Below, one piece after another: positions 1 to 12,400 of a stretch of 64,000 nucleotides of DNA (its first letter is position 1; every line of letters starts with the position of its first letter). Under the pieces are notes generated by a model that saw only the letters and a program-made list of their open reading frames with translations, made no database searches and was not told the origin of the DNA. This stretch comes from Catonia carolina (taxonomy: Eukaryota > Arthropoda > Insecta > Hemiptera > Achilidae). The position numbers and the translations under genes were made by a program. The stretch spans positions 89,694,541-89,758,540 of the forward strand of contig JAQMRL010000008.1 of assembly GCA_035578175.1 (NCBI GenBank), in the 5' to 3' direction.

Positions 1-215
1 TGTTCTGTGTGTTATGTCTGTCATTTTAGTGATATGTGAGGTTTCCATGTAAGCCTTACGTCGAGTGTGATTCCTAAATATCTAATTGCCAGTCTGTGGA
101 ATTGGCGTATTGCTTATGTAAACTGAGGTATATCTTTGAAGCCGTAATGTGATTGGATTGACTCTGATGGCTAAATTTATTTTGATTGTGTATAACCATT
201 TATTTTTTTTTTTAG
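1..215 (+). other. LanB2 intron (3' part)
   Basis: Non-coding; ends with a run of T and AG at 214-215. No repeat recognised. Confidence 0.7.
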
Positions 216-413
216 GTCCACGATGTGATTTATGTAGTGATGGTTATTACGGAGATCCAACGGGTAAAGATGGAGAAGTTAGACATTGTCTACCTTGTGA
301 TTGTAATAGTAATGTAGATCCAAATGCTGTTGGTAATTGTAACAGGAGTACAGGAGAATGTATTAAGTGTATCTATAACACAGGTGGTCCTCAGTGTGAC
401 CAGTGTTTACCAG
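216..413 (+). CDS. LanB2: LanB2 exon 1 in window (LE repeat with nidogen-binding motif)
   Basis: Polypyrimidine tract then AG at 214-215; donor GT at 414-415. The exon enters with two bases of a split Gly codon and leaves with one. It encodes an LE module with [12 protein letters not shown] and then [10 protein letters not shown] at 311-340. In mouse gamma-1 the corresponding loop NIDPNAV supplies the Asp, Asn and Val that bind nidogen. All three are present here, with Ile replaced by Val. Confidence 0.95.
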
Positions 414-3400
414 GTCAGTTTGTAATGGTCATTTTTATTATTTTATTATGATTAAGGTAAAATTGATTTTCCAATTTTTAGTAATGGTTTTTTGTGGTGA
501 GTATATAATAAATTTAAGGCCTTTCCACACTGCACGTGACGTGTGTGTCTGAACATATGCTAGCTAAAGGCCAAGCCAATTGCTGTGAGCACTGGGCTAC
601 ACATGCGCATTCATAACTTTGACCCCGCATACCCTCCGATCTACAGTAACATGTACAGAGTGTTATTGATAATTGATAACACTCATTGTATTTTTTTAGG
701 CATGCTGTTCCATTGTTGATAGTGTACGCTGCACTATTGCAGTACATACAAGACTATACTAGTGCAGACGTACGTTTTACCCTGCGCTCTCCTTTCGAAA
801 ATCAGGCTATACTTTTAAAAATATCACTTCCTTGCTTATGAGACTGTTAAAAACCTGTAGAACCATGGCTACACTGGACATGTGTGGCTACCGTTCGTTC
901 CTTGAGCAATTTTTTTTAAATGTGGTGGACATATTTTTAGCCTGCGCATGTGCAGAGCAAAGGCTAGACCTTTTGGCAACTGCCAAGTACTACACTCTCT
1001 GTAGGTGGTGTCGTTTTTCCTTATAATACCATCGACCATTGTCAGGACCTCATTGAACTGGTCTTAACATAACCTAAAAAAAAGTGCTGAATTTGTCATT
1101 GTCCGCATCAAGTGATATATTCGCCACAAGACTTTGTTTTCCTAATTGATTGGATGTACCCTCTCATTTCTTGATGCCAAAATATACAACAAAACCAGCT
1201 CATCATCACTGCTGCTCCTGGAGTCATCAAACGTATCTAAGTTTTTGTTGTTGTAAACTAAAATTATTAAAGGTTTTTTTAGTTGCAAATTGAACAAATT
1301 GAATTTTGAAAAAATTAACATAATTTGGCAAAAAGACGGTGCGCCTCTTCATTTCAGTCTTCCAGTGCACCACGCTCAAAATGAAAGGTTCCCTGACCGA
1401 TGGATTGGTAGGGCCGGTTCTGTGCTTTGGTCTCTGAGGAGTCCAGATTTAACCCCACTTAATTTTTTCTTCTGGGTTTATGTTAAAAACCATGTAAATA
1501 GTGAGAAGATTCTAAAAGTGAATCATTTATGACTACTGCTGTTGCTTCGGTCAAGCTCAATATGACACAACGCACATGGACAGAGGTAGAATGTCGTTTA
1601 GATGTGTACAGAGCAACCAACAGTGCTCATAAAGAAACTTATTAAGGTATGTAAAAAAACTTTTAATATTTTCTGTTTACAACAAAAAAGATTATGACTT
1701 TGTCTCCAGTACTTATGAAACTAATTTTTGAAAATGGATGCAACCTTTCTCGATGATGGTAATATTAATATGAGAATTTTTATTATGACAAATTTGGTGG
1801 TTTTTTTTTATCAAGGATTCTATGGGGATGCTTTGGCTTTACCAAAAGGAGATTGTCAACCTTGCCAATGTTACCATGCTGGAACGGAAGAAACTCAGTC
1901 AGGACCACCGATTTGTGATCAGTTAACTGGACAGTGCCAGTGTAAACCGCATGTGATTGGAACAGACTGTGATCAATGCGAACCAGGCTATTACAACATT
2001 ATCAGCGGCGATGGTTGCCAAGCTTGCAACTGTGATCAGATCGGGTCATCAAACCACACTTGTGATACTGCAACAGGTCAATGTTCATGTAAACCTGGTG
2101 TTACCGGATTAAGATGTGATGTTTGTCAGGCTTACCATTATGGTTTTACATTAGATGGTTGTAAACCATGTGAGTGTGATAATATTGGGTCAGTAGCACC
2201 CCAATGTGACTCATCTGGACAATGCTCAGTAAGTATTTAATTTAATTTTGTGAATCTAACGGGTAACTATAGAACTTTAGTCACAAGTTTGCCTTTGGTT
2301 TTAATGAGGGAAAAGGGGGGGAAGGTGTCATTGCACATGTTTTGGTATCAGTTCGCCAACACAACAATACAACATAGTATATTGTGGAACCTTTTATAGG
2401 TTAACTGTACAAATATAACTTTTACCGTTAACAGAAATGTTGGTTTCTTGTAAACATGGCCGAACTATTCACTGTACTGAACAAAATCTGATATGCAGTG
2501 TAATAAAATGTTGTGAAGTTAAAGCTAAACAAAAATACCTTTCCGTGCCTCGTACAAAAGCCTTGAGCGAGCGGCTAACTACTGTGACGTTTCTTTTTCC
2601 ACAATTTGAAATATAAAGAAGGAAGTTAAAGATGGTGAAGAATATTTTTTACTTTGTAAAAATTTTTATTTTTATTTTATACATAATCACTTATTGTCAC
2701 CTTCAATATACACTCCTTCTCTATCTTTACAATGCTCCATGTGAATTTTCCATTGGTGGAAACAGTACTGGAAGTCATCTTCTGTCAGCTCCTTCAGGAC
2801 ACGTGCCGCTTTGTCTTTTACAGCTTCCACAAACTCAAATCTTGTCCCTTTTAATGCAGTTTTCACCTTAGGGAACAGTAGAAGTCATATGGTGCAAGAT
2901 CTGGTGAATAAGGTCAATTTTCTAACACTAAGATGCTGTACTTGGCTAGGAACCTCTTGACAGATAACGTGGAATGAACTGGCACATTGTCTTGGTGGAG
3001 AACCCATGATTTGTCCTTCCACATTTCGGGGCATTTTTTCCTTACTCTCTGACCTAGTTTGAAAGTACCTCAAGGTAGTAATATTGATTAATTGTTTGAT
3101 CTTCAGGAACCCAGTGAAGGTACACAATCCCATGGATGTCAAATAAAACGATCATCATTGCTTTAAATTTGGACTTGCTCATTCGAACATTTTTTGGCTC
3201 TCGGTGAAGTTCGGCTCTTCCAGTGCATGGATTGGCACTTCGTTTCCGGTTCACAAGTAAAAAACCACGTTTCATCACATGTTATTGTTTCCAAAAAATT
3301 TGGGTTATTTTCAGTTGCGTACAAAGTGTCAGTACAAACATTTTTGCGAGCTTCTTGTTGTTCAAATGTTAGAATTTTAGCACACACTTTTTGCATGTTA

Positions 3401-6400
3401 AAATTGTCATGTAAAATTTGCCGTACACATTATTTATCAATACCTTCAGTTTCACCAATTGCACGAATACTTAATCGACTGTCAGACCGAATCAAATTAC
3501 CAACTATTTTGACATTTTCTTCCGTTTTTGACGTTGAAGAGCGACCTGGCCGCAAATCATCTTCAACATCTTCTCTGCCATCCTTAAAACGCTTAAACCA
3601 TTCAAAAACATGTGCCCATGATAAACATTCACTGCCATACATTTCTTTCAGTAAATTATAAGTTTCAGTAGCAGTTTTTCCAAGTTTAAAGTGAAATTTC
3701 TCAATAATTTCTTGCTCTGCTATTACACTAACCATTTTATCCGGCAAAACAATAACACGAACGTAGGCTCTGACTAAATGGTGTTGTTTACAGAAACGAG
3801 ACGAGCTGCATACTAAAGAGAAAGGCATACTAAACAGCTGTTGATTAATGACAGTTGACGCATGCCTCCTTGATCCGCAGCAGCATCAGTCTCGTTATGT
3901 AATAGCCACAACTCGTACACTGCAAGAGCTTAAATAAAAGTTTAGTAATCACATAAGATACTAATTTGGGTGATCACTGTATTGTTACCAAAATATTATA
4001 CTGTAAATAAATGTTTTTCATCTCAAGTTAAATAGAATTATTGTTTTTCAGTGTTTAGAAAATGTTGAAGGAAGACGTTGTGATCGATGTAAAGAAAATA
4101 AGTTTGACCGGCAACAAGGTTGTATTGATTGCCCTCCTTGTTATAATTTAGTACAAGATGCTGTTGGAATACATCGAGCTAATCTAAAACATCTTGATTC
4201 TGTATTAAATGATATTGCTGCTAATCCAACTGTAATTAATGATAAAGAATTTGAAAACAAACTTCGAGATGTGATGGGAAGAGTTGAACAGTTATGGAAT
4301 GATGCAAAATCAGCTACTAAAGGTTAGTAGTTAAATTATAAAGTTATATATATATATATGTCCATGTAATTGAATACTGGAATTTTTTTTTTCTTTTTAA
4401 TTCTTTATTTACAACTGTAAAATTTTACAAGCAAATGTGATGATTAAGATAATAATGTAAATGACATGATAGGCATGAGAGGAGAAGGGCCCCCATTGGT
4501 GCCTCCCCATGAATAAAATTTGTATAGCAAATTAGCAGGTCTCTACTCCAGCGTCTTTTAAGGTGTCTAGGGGGATTATCAGATAAATGGAAGGTGGAAA
4601 GTGAACGCACCGGTGGGTTCTCGTGTTCGTGTGCCTTGTCGTGAAAGCGTTTGTATAGGTATTTGATGGAATTTTGTACAAGTGGTGTTTTCAAATGTGT
4701 ATGTAAGGTTTTGTTGCTAACATAAAGAGGTGCTTTTGCTATAAGGTGTAATATTTTTGACTGGAATGCTTGAATTCGTTGCAAGTTAGAGGGTTTGGTT
4801 GAACCGTAAATTTGGGACCTGTAGGTCCATATAGATTTCAAAAGAGAACAATATATGCGTAATTTTTGTGCCATTGGTAATTTTGATCATTTGTGAAGTA
4901 GGGAATATAGAAGTTTAAGTCGGGAATTCAGTAATAAATGTTTCCGTTCGATAAGTGTGCTCCAAGTTAGTCGTTTGTCAAAAGTCAGACCGAGATACTT
5001 GACCGTATCTGTTTTCGTGAGAGGTATACTGGAATTTAAAAAAAATTGTTTTCCAAAAGATCATGCAATAGAAGTGAAAATTTTCTTGGTATGTAATGTA
5101 GTTGAAAGATATATTAAAAAAATATAAATATATTATAAAAATTTATATAATTTTGTGTAAACATTTCCTGTGTATTGTTTAGAATTATATAATATAAAAA
5201 CTTACACAATAGATGATTCTCACCTGATTAAAAAAACCAATTCATTTGATTCCGGATAATTGGTCCTCTAGTTAACTTGGGAAGTTGGTTTTTTGGGACA
5301 GCTCTTTGAAGAACCAAAACTAAACATGATTTTACATTGATAAGTACTCCGTTTATTCGGTCCATAATGCCACTTATTAATCTGATTTATGTAGATGTAC
5401 GTTTTATTAAAACCATTTCAAGCCAGCAATGATGGCGTTGTTCCAAGCGGCAAGATTGGCAAGATAAGATAATCGGCAGGATACAGGTAGTAAACATTTC
5501 AAAAGATAAACAACAGTAATCACACATCAGTCATAATAGGGGTGTTATTTTTACAGTACAATGTGTACATAATCGTCATTGAATGAATTTCAGTGAGTCA
5601 TATCCACTAGTTATGCCCGAACTTAAAAGCCGTTTAGCCTTCTTGCAATTTATGGTTAGTTGTTTATTGCCATTTGTACGAAAAGCATCTACTTTCCACC
5701 TTGCAAATGACACCTTCACTTCATTCATCACAGGGTCTGGCTGTATAATGAATTTCATTACTTTCAGAGGAGATAACGCTGAGTAGTGTCTTTTACACCT
5801 CTACTTCTTTTCCTAAATGCTTCAGTAATATAATTGGCTGACCGTGTGATAAGAAACAGAACTATTTTTGTAGCCCTGGAACTAGCAGATTGAGTGCTAA
5901 TAATTTACACTCCACCTACCTGTTATTGCCATTAACATGTCTAAGAAACCTCATTTCTGCTGCTTGGATCATTGACTTGTTTCTTGTTCGGCACCCAATC
6001 TTCACTTCCACATACATCAGTGTCGATGTGGCTATACAAAGAATGAATGGAATGAATGGATGTGCTCAAAGAATGAAGTACTGGTAACACGCTATAAGTT
6101 GACGATTGCGCCTATCATGCGGAGGACAGTATACTATCCTACTTACATCGGCCAACCTGAAAGCACAAGACATGTATCAAACGTGTAACTCAAAATGTAA
6201 CCACCACAAACACTTTTAAGTAATGAAATTCAGTTCATGACCCGTCACACTAAATAAGTAAGGAGTAATGTAATTATTTAAAGAAAGTGAATTGTTAAAA
6301 ATTCAATTGCAATTTAACATAACTTTACTGAGAATAATGAAATATGAAAACCCTAAAATACAATAACATTTTGAAATTACCGTAAAACTAGTATTACTCA

Positions 6401-9400
6401 TGATAATAAGCTCGCATCGACGGAACTCACGGACTAACTAGTCTATTACTACAAATAAAGTCAGAGTGCAGTAATTCAGTTTACTGTTGATGACCAAAAA
6501 GAATACTAAATATAGCTTAGCCGTAGTATTAAGGCTTTTTTTAGAATGAATATTTATTATTTAGGATAATTATTAAGAATCAATAAATAATACAATGGGA
6601 TGTTTATAAAACGATTAGTTGTAAACATAATAAATCAATGTAAGAGTAAAACTACAACATGATGTCATGGTTAGAGCTGTCGCTATGATGTATTTAGAAA
6701 AGCACATATAGTAGCACTTCCACCCCCCGCATAGTCCAGTCTTACTCTCGCTGACGATCGTCAACTTATATTGCATTACCAGTATCTGCAAAATTTTTGT
6801 TAATATTTTACATGTAATATATTTTCAGAAAACAGTATTATTCTGGATGTTTACTGATACATTATCTTACTAATGGAAAATTTTAACTAATTTTATCATT
6901 TCATGTTTCAATAACAGGTGGAGATAGAACTTTATTAGAGGAATTATCGGAATTACACGGCAGATTAGATGATGTTCAGATTCTAATGGGACAGATTCAT
7001 AATTTAACTCAAGAAGCATTAGGTGAAACAACTGAAGCTGAAAGAAATGCAACTAATGCGGAATATATCATTGAACGTGCCAGAGAAGCACTTCAGGTAG
7101 ATGTTTAATTGTTTTAGAAAATAACTCTTAAAAATCTGGTGTGAAACACTCACACGACTTTCTCTTGCCAATGAAAATAAGCACAATATAACCTAATATT
7201 AGAAATAAAACATTAGAAATAAACAAAAAACTAACCTCAAAAAACATAACCTAATTTTAATCATGAGTGAAAGACACAAAATGAAAATCAACCTCAGTTT
7301 GACTTAAAAATACGGAAAATCACTCTTTCACGCTAAACTAGGCTCTGTAGAGAAAAATGCTTAAAATAAAAATTTAAATTTAATAATCTATCAAATTTAT
7401 AGGAAATTAAAAGATCTACAACTTTTGTTTAGAGCGTTTTTCTCTACAGAGCCTAGTTTAGTGTGAAAAGAGTGATTTTCCGTATTTTTAACCCAAACTG
7501 AGGAAAATTTTCAGTTTGCGTCTTTCACTCATGATTAAAATAAAGTTATGTTTTTTGAGGTTAGTTTTTGTTTATTTCTTTTTTTAATTCCTAATATGTG
7601 TACGTTGCAGTCTGTTCAATTCTGAACAATAAGCAACCCCATGACCCAATGAGATGAGAATTAACTTTATACAACTTCTGTTTAGAGCGTTTTTCTCTGC
7701 AGAGCCTAGTTTAGTGTGAAAAGAGTGATTTTCCGTATTTTTAACCCAAACTGAGGAAAAATTTTCAGTTTTCGTCTTTCACTCATGATTAAAATAAAGT
7801 TATGTTTTTTTGAGGTTAGTTTTTGTTTATTTCTTTTTTTTTTAATTCCTAATATGTGTACGTTGCAGTCTGTTCAATTCAGAACAATAAGCAACCCCAT
7901 GACCCAATGAGATGAGAATGAAGTGTGCGACATGTAAATGAGGTGTAGTCTTGTACAGATCCAGGTCAACCATTCCTGAGAATGTATGTTTAATTGAACC
8001 CCAACCAGCCAAGTACACCGGCAACCACTGTCTAGTATTCAAATCCATATAAAAGTAATTACTTGCACTGGGATTTGAACCAGAAACCTTCGTCTCCGAA
8101 AATCAGGTGTTAAACAGCTGATTTTGGCGACGACTTTACCTCTAGACCGACCCGGTGGGTTTTGTTTATTTCTAATATTAATTAATTAATTAATTTTAAA
8201 GGGAAAGATTAGAGCTTTAATTTGAGGTAAGTAATAATGAAATTGGTTCAAAAATAAAATTAGAATAAAATCTGTAAAACAGTCATAAATGGCCAGAACT
8301 TAACGTAAGTATTGACTTTAACTCCCAGCAGTGAAATTGTTAAGGCTACAATCTTAAACAAACATTTTTTACCACGAGAGGGCAGCTGTCAGCAGTGGCC
8401 AAGTGGATCAAGTGACCAGGTAATGGATTTTACGGTTAAGGCAGTTGTGGCCTCCTTGGGGCTGGACAAGGACGCCTCAATTGAATCCAACACTGCTCCC
8501 CACCTAGAGGGATTGAACATGAGTTTTTCTCACTGCTTCAGATACATCATTTTTTAAATAATAAGAGTGAATACTCTGGATAGTTGATTATGTTTAACTT
8601 TTTAAAACTGAATAGAGGCCACCTCCATAGCATAGTGGTAGAGCACTGGCCAACCGAGTGGAGGTCCTGCGTTCAATTCCCGGCTTGTTGTTTAGGTCAG
8701 CAGCCGAAAGGCTGGTTTGAACCTCTACAGGTTTTATTAAGTAAAAATGAGGAGTGAGGTGGTTTCCAATTGTCTTCCTCACTGAGTTGAAAGAGTATGC
8801 TTATCAGCATGCCAGGCCCTCCGAGAAGCACCCACTTTCCACCCTGCAAATGACACCTTCACTTCATTCATTACAGGGTCTGGCTGTATAGTGAAATTAA
8901 TTACTATCAAAGGAGATAACTCTGACTAGTGTCTTTTACACCTCTACCTCTTCTATTCTTAAATAGTTCAGTCATATAATTGGCTGACTGTGTGATAAGA
9001 AACAGAACTATTTTTTGTAGCCCTGGAACCAACAGATCGAGTGCAATAATATAACATGTCACAACCCACTGCAGTCGCTAATGACCAAGCTGTTGATGCG
9101 ACTTTAAATAAACTAGAGATAGATTATTTCAGTTCATGCTAATTACTTCACTATTGTCTCAATCTATTAAACACACATCAGTATTTGTGCAATAAGTAAT
9201 GTATTTTTTTTTTTTTTTACTTTAGTCAGCGTTAGATTATCTGCAGACTGATGGCACTGCTGCTTTAGAAAAAGCTATGGAACGGTCAGCGCAGTTTGGT
9301 CAGCAAAGTATGCAAATGTCTGAAATCGCAAGAGAAGCTCGTCTTTTAGCACAACAGTAAGTGTTTTAAGTACAATGGTATAGTTTTTTTTTAATAAAGT

Positions 9401-12400
9401 CAGTATATGTACTCGAACTTAACACATTATGTAATTTCAAAGTACTTGAAACGTGTTTTGTTCAATAACAAGGGTGAATCAAATATAAACAAGATTTTCG
9501 TTCCTGAGCATTAACAGTCAGTGAGACCAGACTCGCGCCGTTAGAAGTGGGGAGAGCTGGTCATGACACATTTCCAACTGCTTCATCAGTAACGCTCAAT
9601 GTCAGACACCACTATGGACTGTCCAAACATGTTTAACCAACAAATAACGAGAACCGCACTGATGCATCAACGTGTACAGCGCCGAGTGAATGCTCATAAG
9701 TCCTTTGTCAGTAATTGTAGTTATATCGACATGCAAATCAATTTGTTCACAATAAAACGATCTACAATCTAATGCCAAACTAAATCTTTTTGGTATATTT
9801 TCTCGTAGTTTGGTAGCAGTGGAAAGTGAGAGAAGAAAAAGAAGAATTGAAACATAAATGTTCTCAGTATTTTGTATACAAAGTCATTTTTGTTTAACAA
9901 TGATATTGCATGTTTACTGTTTGTACCAGTAAAAGGTTTATCTTGAAAATAAAGTGATTTATTGCGGTTTTGTTGACAGCTGTGTGAAAAGAATGACTTA
10001 AATGACCTTACTGTTTGGTATTTTTAGTTCTCTCACCTGTATAAATATACAGGAAGGAAAGTATTGTTTCTATAATTTTTACTTTTTACACAACACAGAT
10101 GTATACCAATGTAGTTTAGCATTGAACTGGATAGCACAGCACTGCTTCATTTGAGTATTGCTATTCACGCATCTTTCAGTGTTAGCATCATCCTTATCCC
10201 TTATTTTCTACATTTATTTACTTTTTTTAGTACAAAATTATTCAGTGAAATGTCCTGTTCAATAATATTTAAACACATTACCATAAAAAATTATAAATAC
10301 AGTAGAACCCCGTTAATTCGTCACATCCGATAATTTATCAACCCTCGGGAAAATTTGTGATTTTTTTTAGAAAACAACATTGGTACCTAATATGTTTCTA
10401 GGTGATAAATTTTAATTAAATTTTTAAAATTTTGTATTTGGGAATAGTTAGTAAAACAAAATTTATTCGGTACGCTGGTACCTCCCTTCGGTGCACTGGC
10501 GTATCGGTGGGGCATGACAACAAGATGGACTCCAGGTCACCAAGATAACTCCCGGCTGTTGTTTTAATCTTAAAAAATATACAGGTATAAAAAGTGTTTT
10601 GATATACGTTTCTTGATAATAAATTATTACAATTCGTATTTGGGAGTAGTTAGTAAGTAATATAACGTATATTCAATAATTCGTCTTTTTCGTTAATTCA
10701 TCACCCCCTCGGTCCCGAAGGTGACAAATTATCAGGTTTCTACTGTAAGTCGGTATAATCACCTTATCGTACAAGTGTTCCAAATTTTCGGACTATTTTC
10801 AAACATCTGATTAAAATTAAAATAAAGCAAGTTTTGCAAATTCTTTTAAAAAATAAAGCTTGTATTCTTGTAAACCTTCATGAATTTTTTGAAATTTTTT
10901 TTTTTGTAAAAAAACTGGCTGAATTGTTTTTTGTAAAAAAAATGGCTGAGGGATAAGAGTAAGAGTGAAGAGAGTTTTGCAGCTGGCGTTCAGCTGCTGC
11001 TTACCACTTATCTAGGGTTAAATGAGAGTGTGCCTGAAATCATATTGCTAGTTCGGCTATTGAATCGCTTGTTTGGCAATGGCAAGACAATTTCGGGAAC
11101 TTTATAAACGTCCCTTGTATTTACCTGACTACATTTTATTTTATTTACTCATTCTACTCATGGTAGAAAAGTAATATCTTTTCAGCCATTCTTCTATTGC
11201 CTTTTTTCATTTTTATGCTGAATTAATTTATTATTATTTTTATTTCAGACAAAAAGAAGAAGCTGATAGTATCAAGAAAGACGCCGAACAAGCCGTTATC
11301 GTTTCTACAAATGCATACGAACTTGCAAAGGATGCTATTAGCCAACAAAAGAACATCAGGTATGAATTCCAATACAATAGTGTAATATTTGTGCTATTGG
11401 GATTTAAGTAGTGTTATCCAGAAGTTTGAGTTTATTTATCTCATTGTGTTTAATCTGAAGTGGTATGTTCATTAATTATTAAACAGTACATCTGAATATT
11501 ACAAAATCAATTACAATCTACTAAAAAAATTTGAAGTATAAAAGAGCATTTTTTGCACAAACATCTGTAGCAGACGGAGCAATATGAGTTTGAATAAAAT
11601 TTATAAAAAGGTAAAAAAAGGCTATAGAAAGCGATTATTTTAAAGGAAAAGTTAGACGTCTTTAAAAGATACAAAAGGGGTGAAAAAAACGAAGTACATA
11701 AAAGGAACGACTGGGTTAGTGAATCAACACTAACGACAATTAGCATTTTTGAATGGTATGGACAATTAGCAAATGTTTCAAGGTTAAACTGAACAATTGT
11801 GGATTGCATCCTTCGTGTAAGCCAAGGTCTTACTGTACTTGAATTGTGAATATCCAAACCACTGTAAGTGCCAAAAACAAAATTTTACAGGAAAAAATAA
11901 ACACTTTTGTGTTACGTTTTGACTTGTACAGATGTTTCTCGAGTTCAAATTTTTGTCACTAGAATCTGTAGTTAGACAGACAATCTACTGTGCCATTGTT
12001 TGTTAATAAAGCATTTTACAATGTTTTTTTAATAATTAAATGCATTTTACCAAAATGATAAGATAAGTTTCAGTTGGAATTTCCCCATTCTGCCATTTCT
12101 AATAAGTCAACAATACTGTGTTTGATCAATAAATTCTGTAAAACTAGGAGTGTACTTGATGAGAAACCATTTCACCAGCCAACAAAGTTAACTGCGTAAG
12201 TTCTCGAAGATTTGAACAATCGTTTGACTTTATCACCCAAAATATCGCTCAGAAGGTTATCATCACAAACTGGTCTGGCATTAACTACTTTTTTCAGAGC
12301 TACAAAAAGTTACATTTGCATTCTTATCCCATTGGCGTAACTCATGAACTGAAAGCTACAGACCATCAAAAACGATTTCGAATCTGTAATCAAGTTGCAG

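Noticed and set aside
7836..8160. tRNA-like A and B boxes here and at 8617, 15727, 22560, 28541, 47283, 49319, 49444
   Set aside because: No cloverleaf acceptor pairing, poly-A or A/T tails, and multiple dispersed copies; these are SINE heads, not tRNA genes.
11507..11857. 116-codon - strand ORF
   Set aside because: The + strand of the same stretch matches the Tigger HTH relic at 36760-37015; the - ORF is a by-product.
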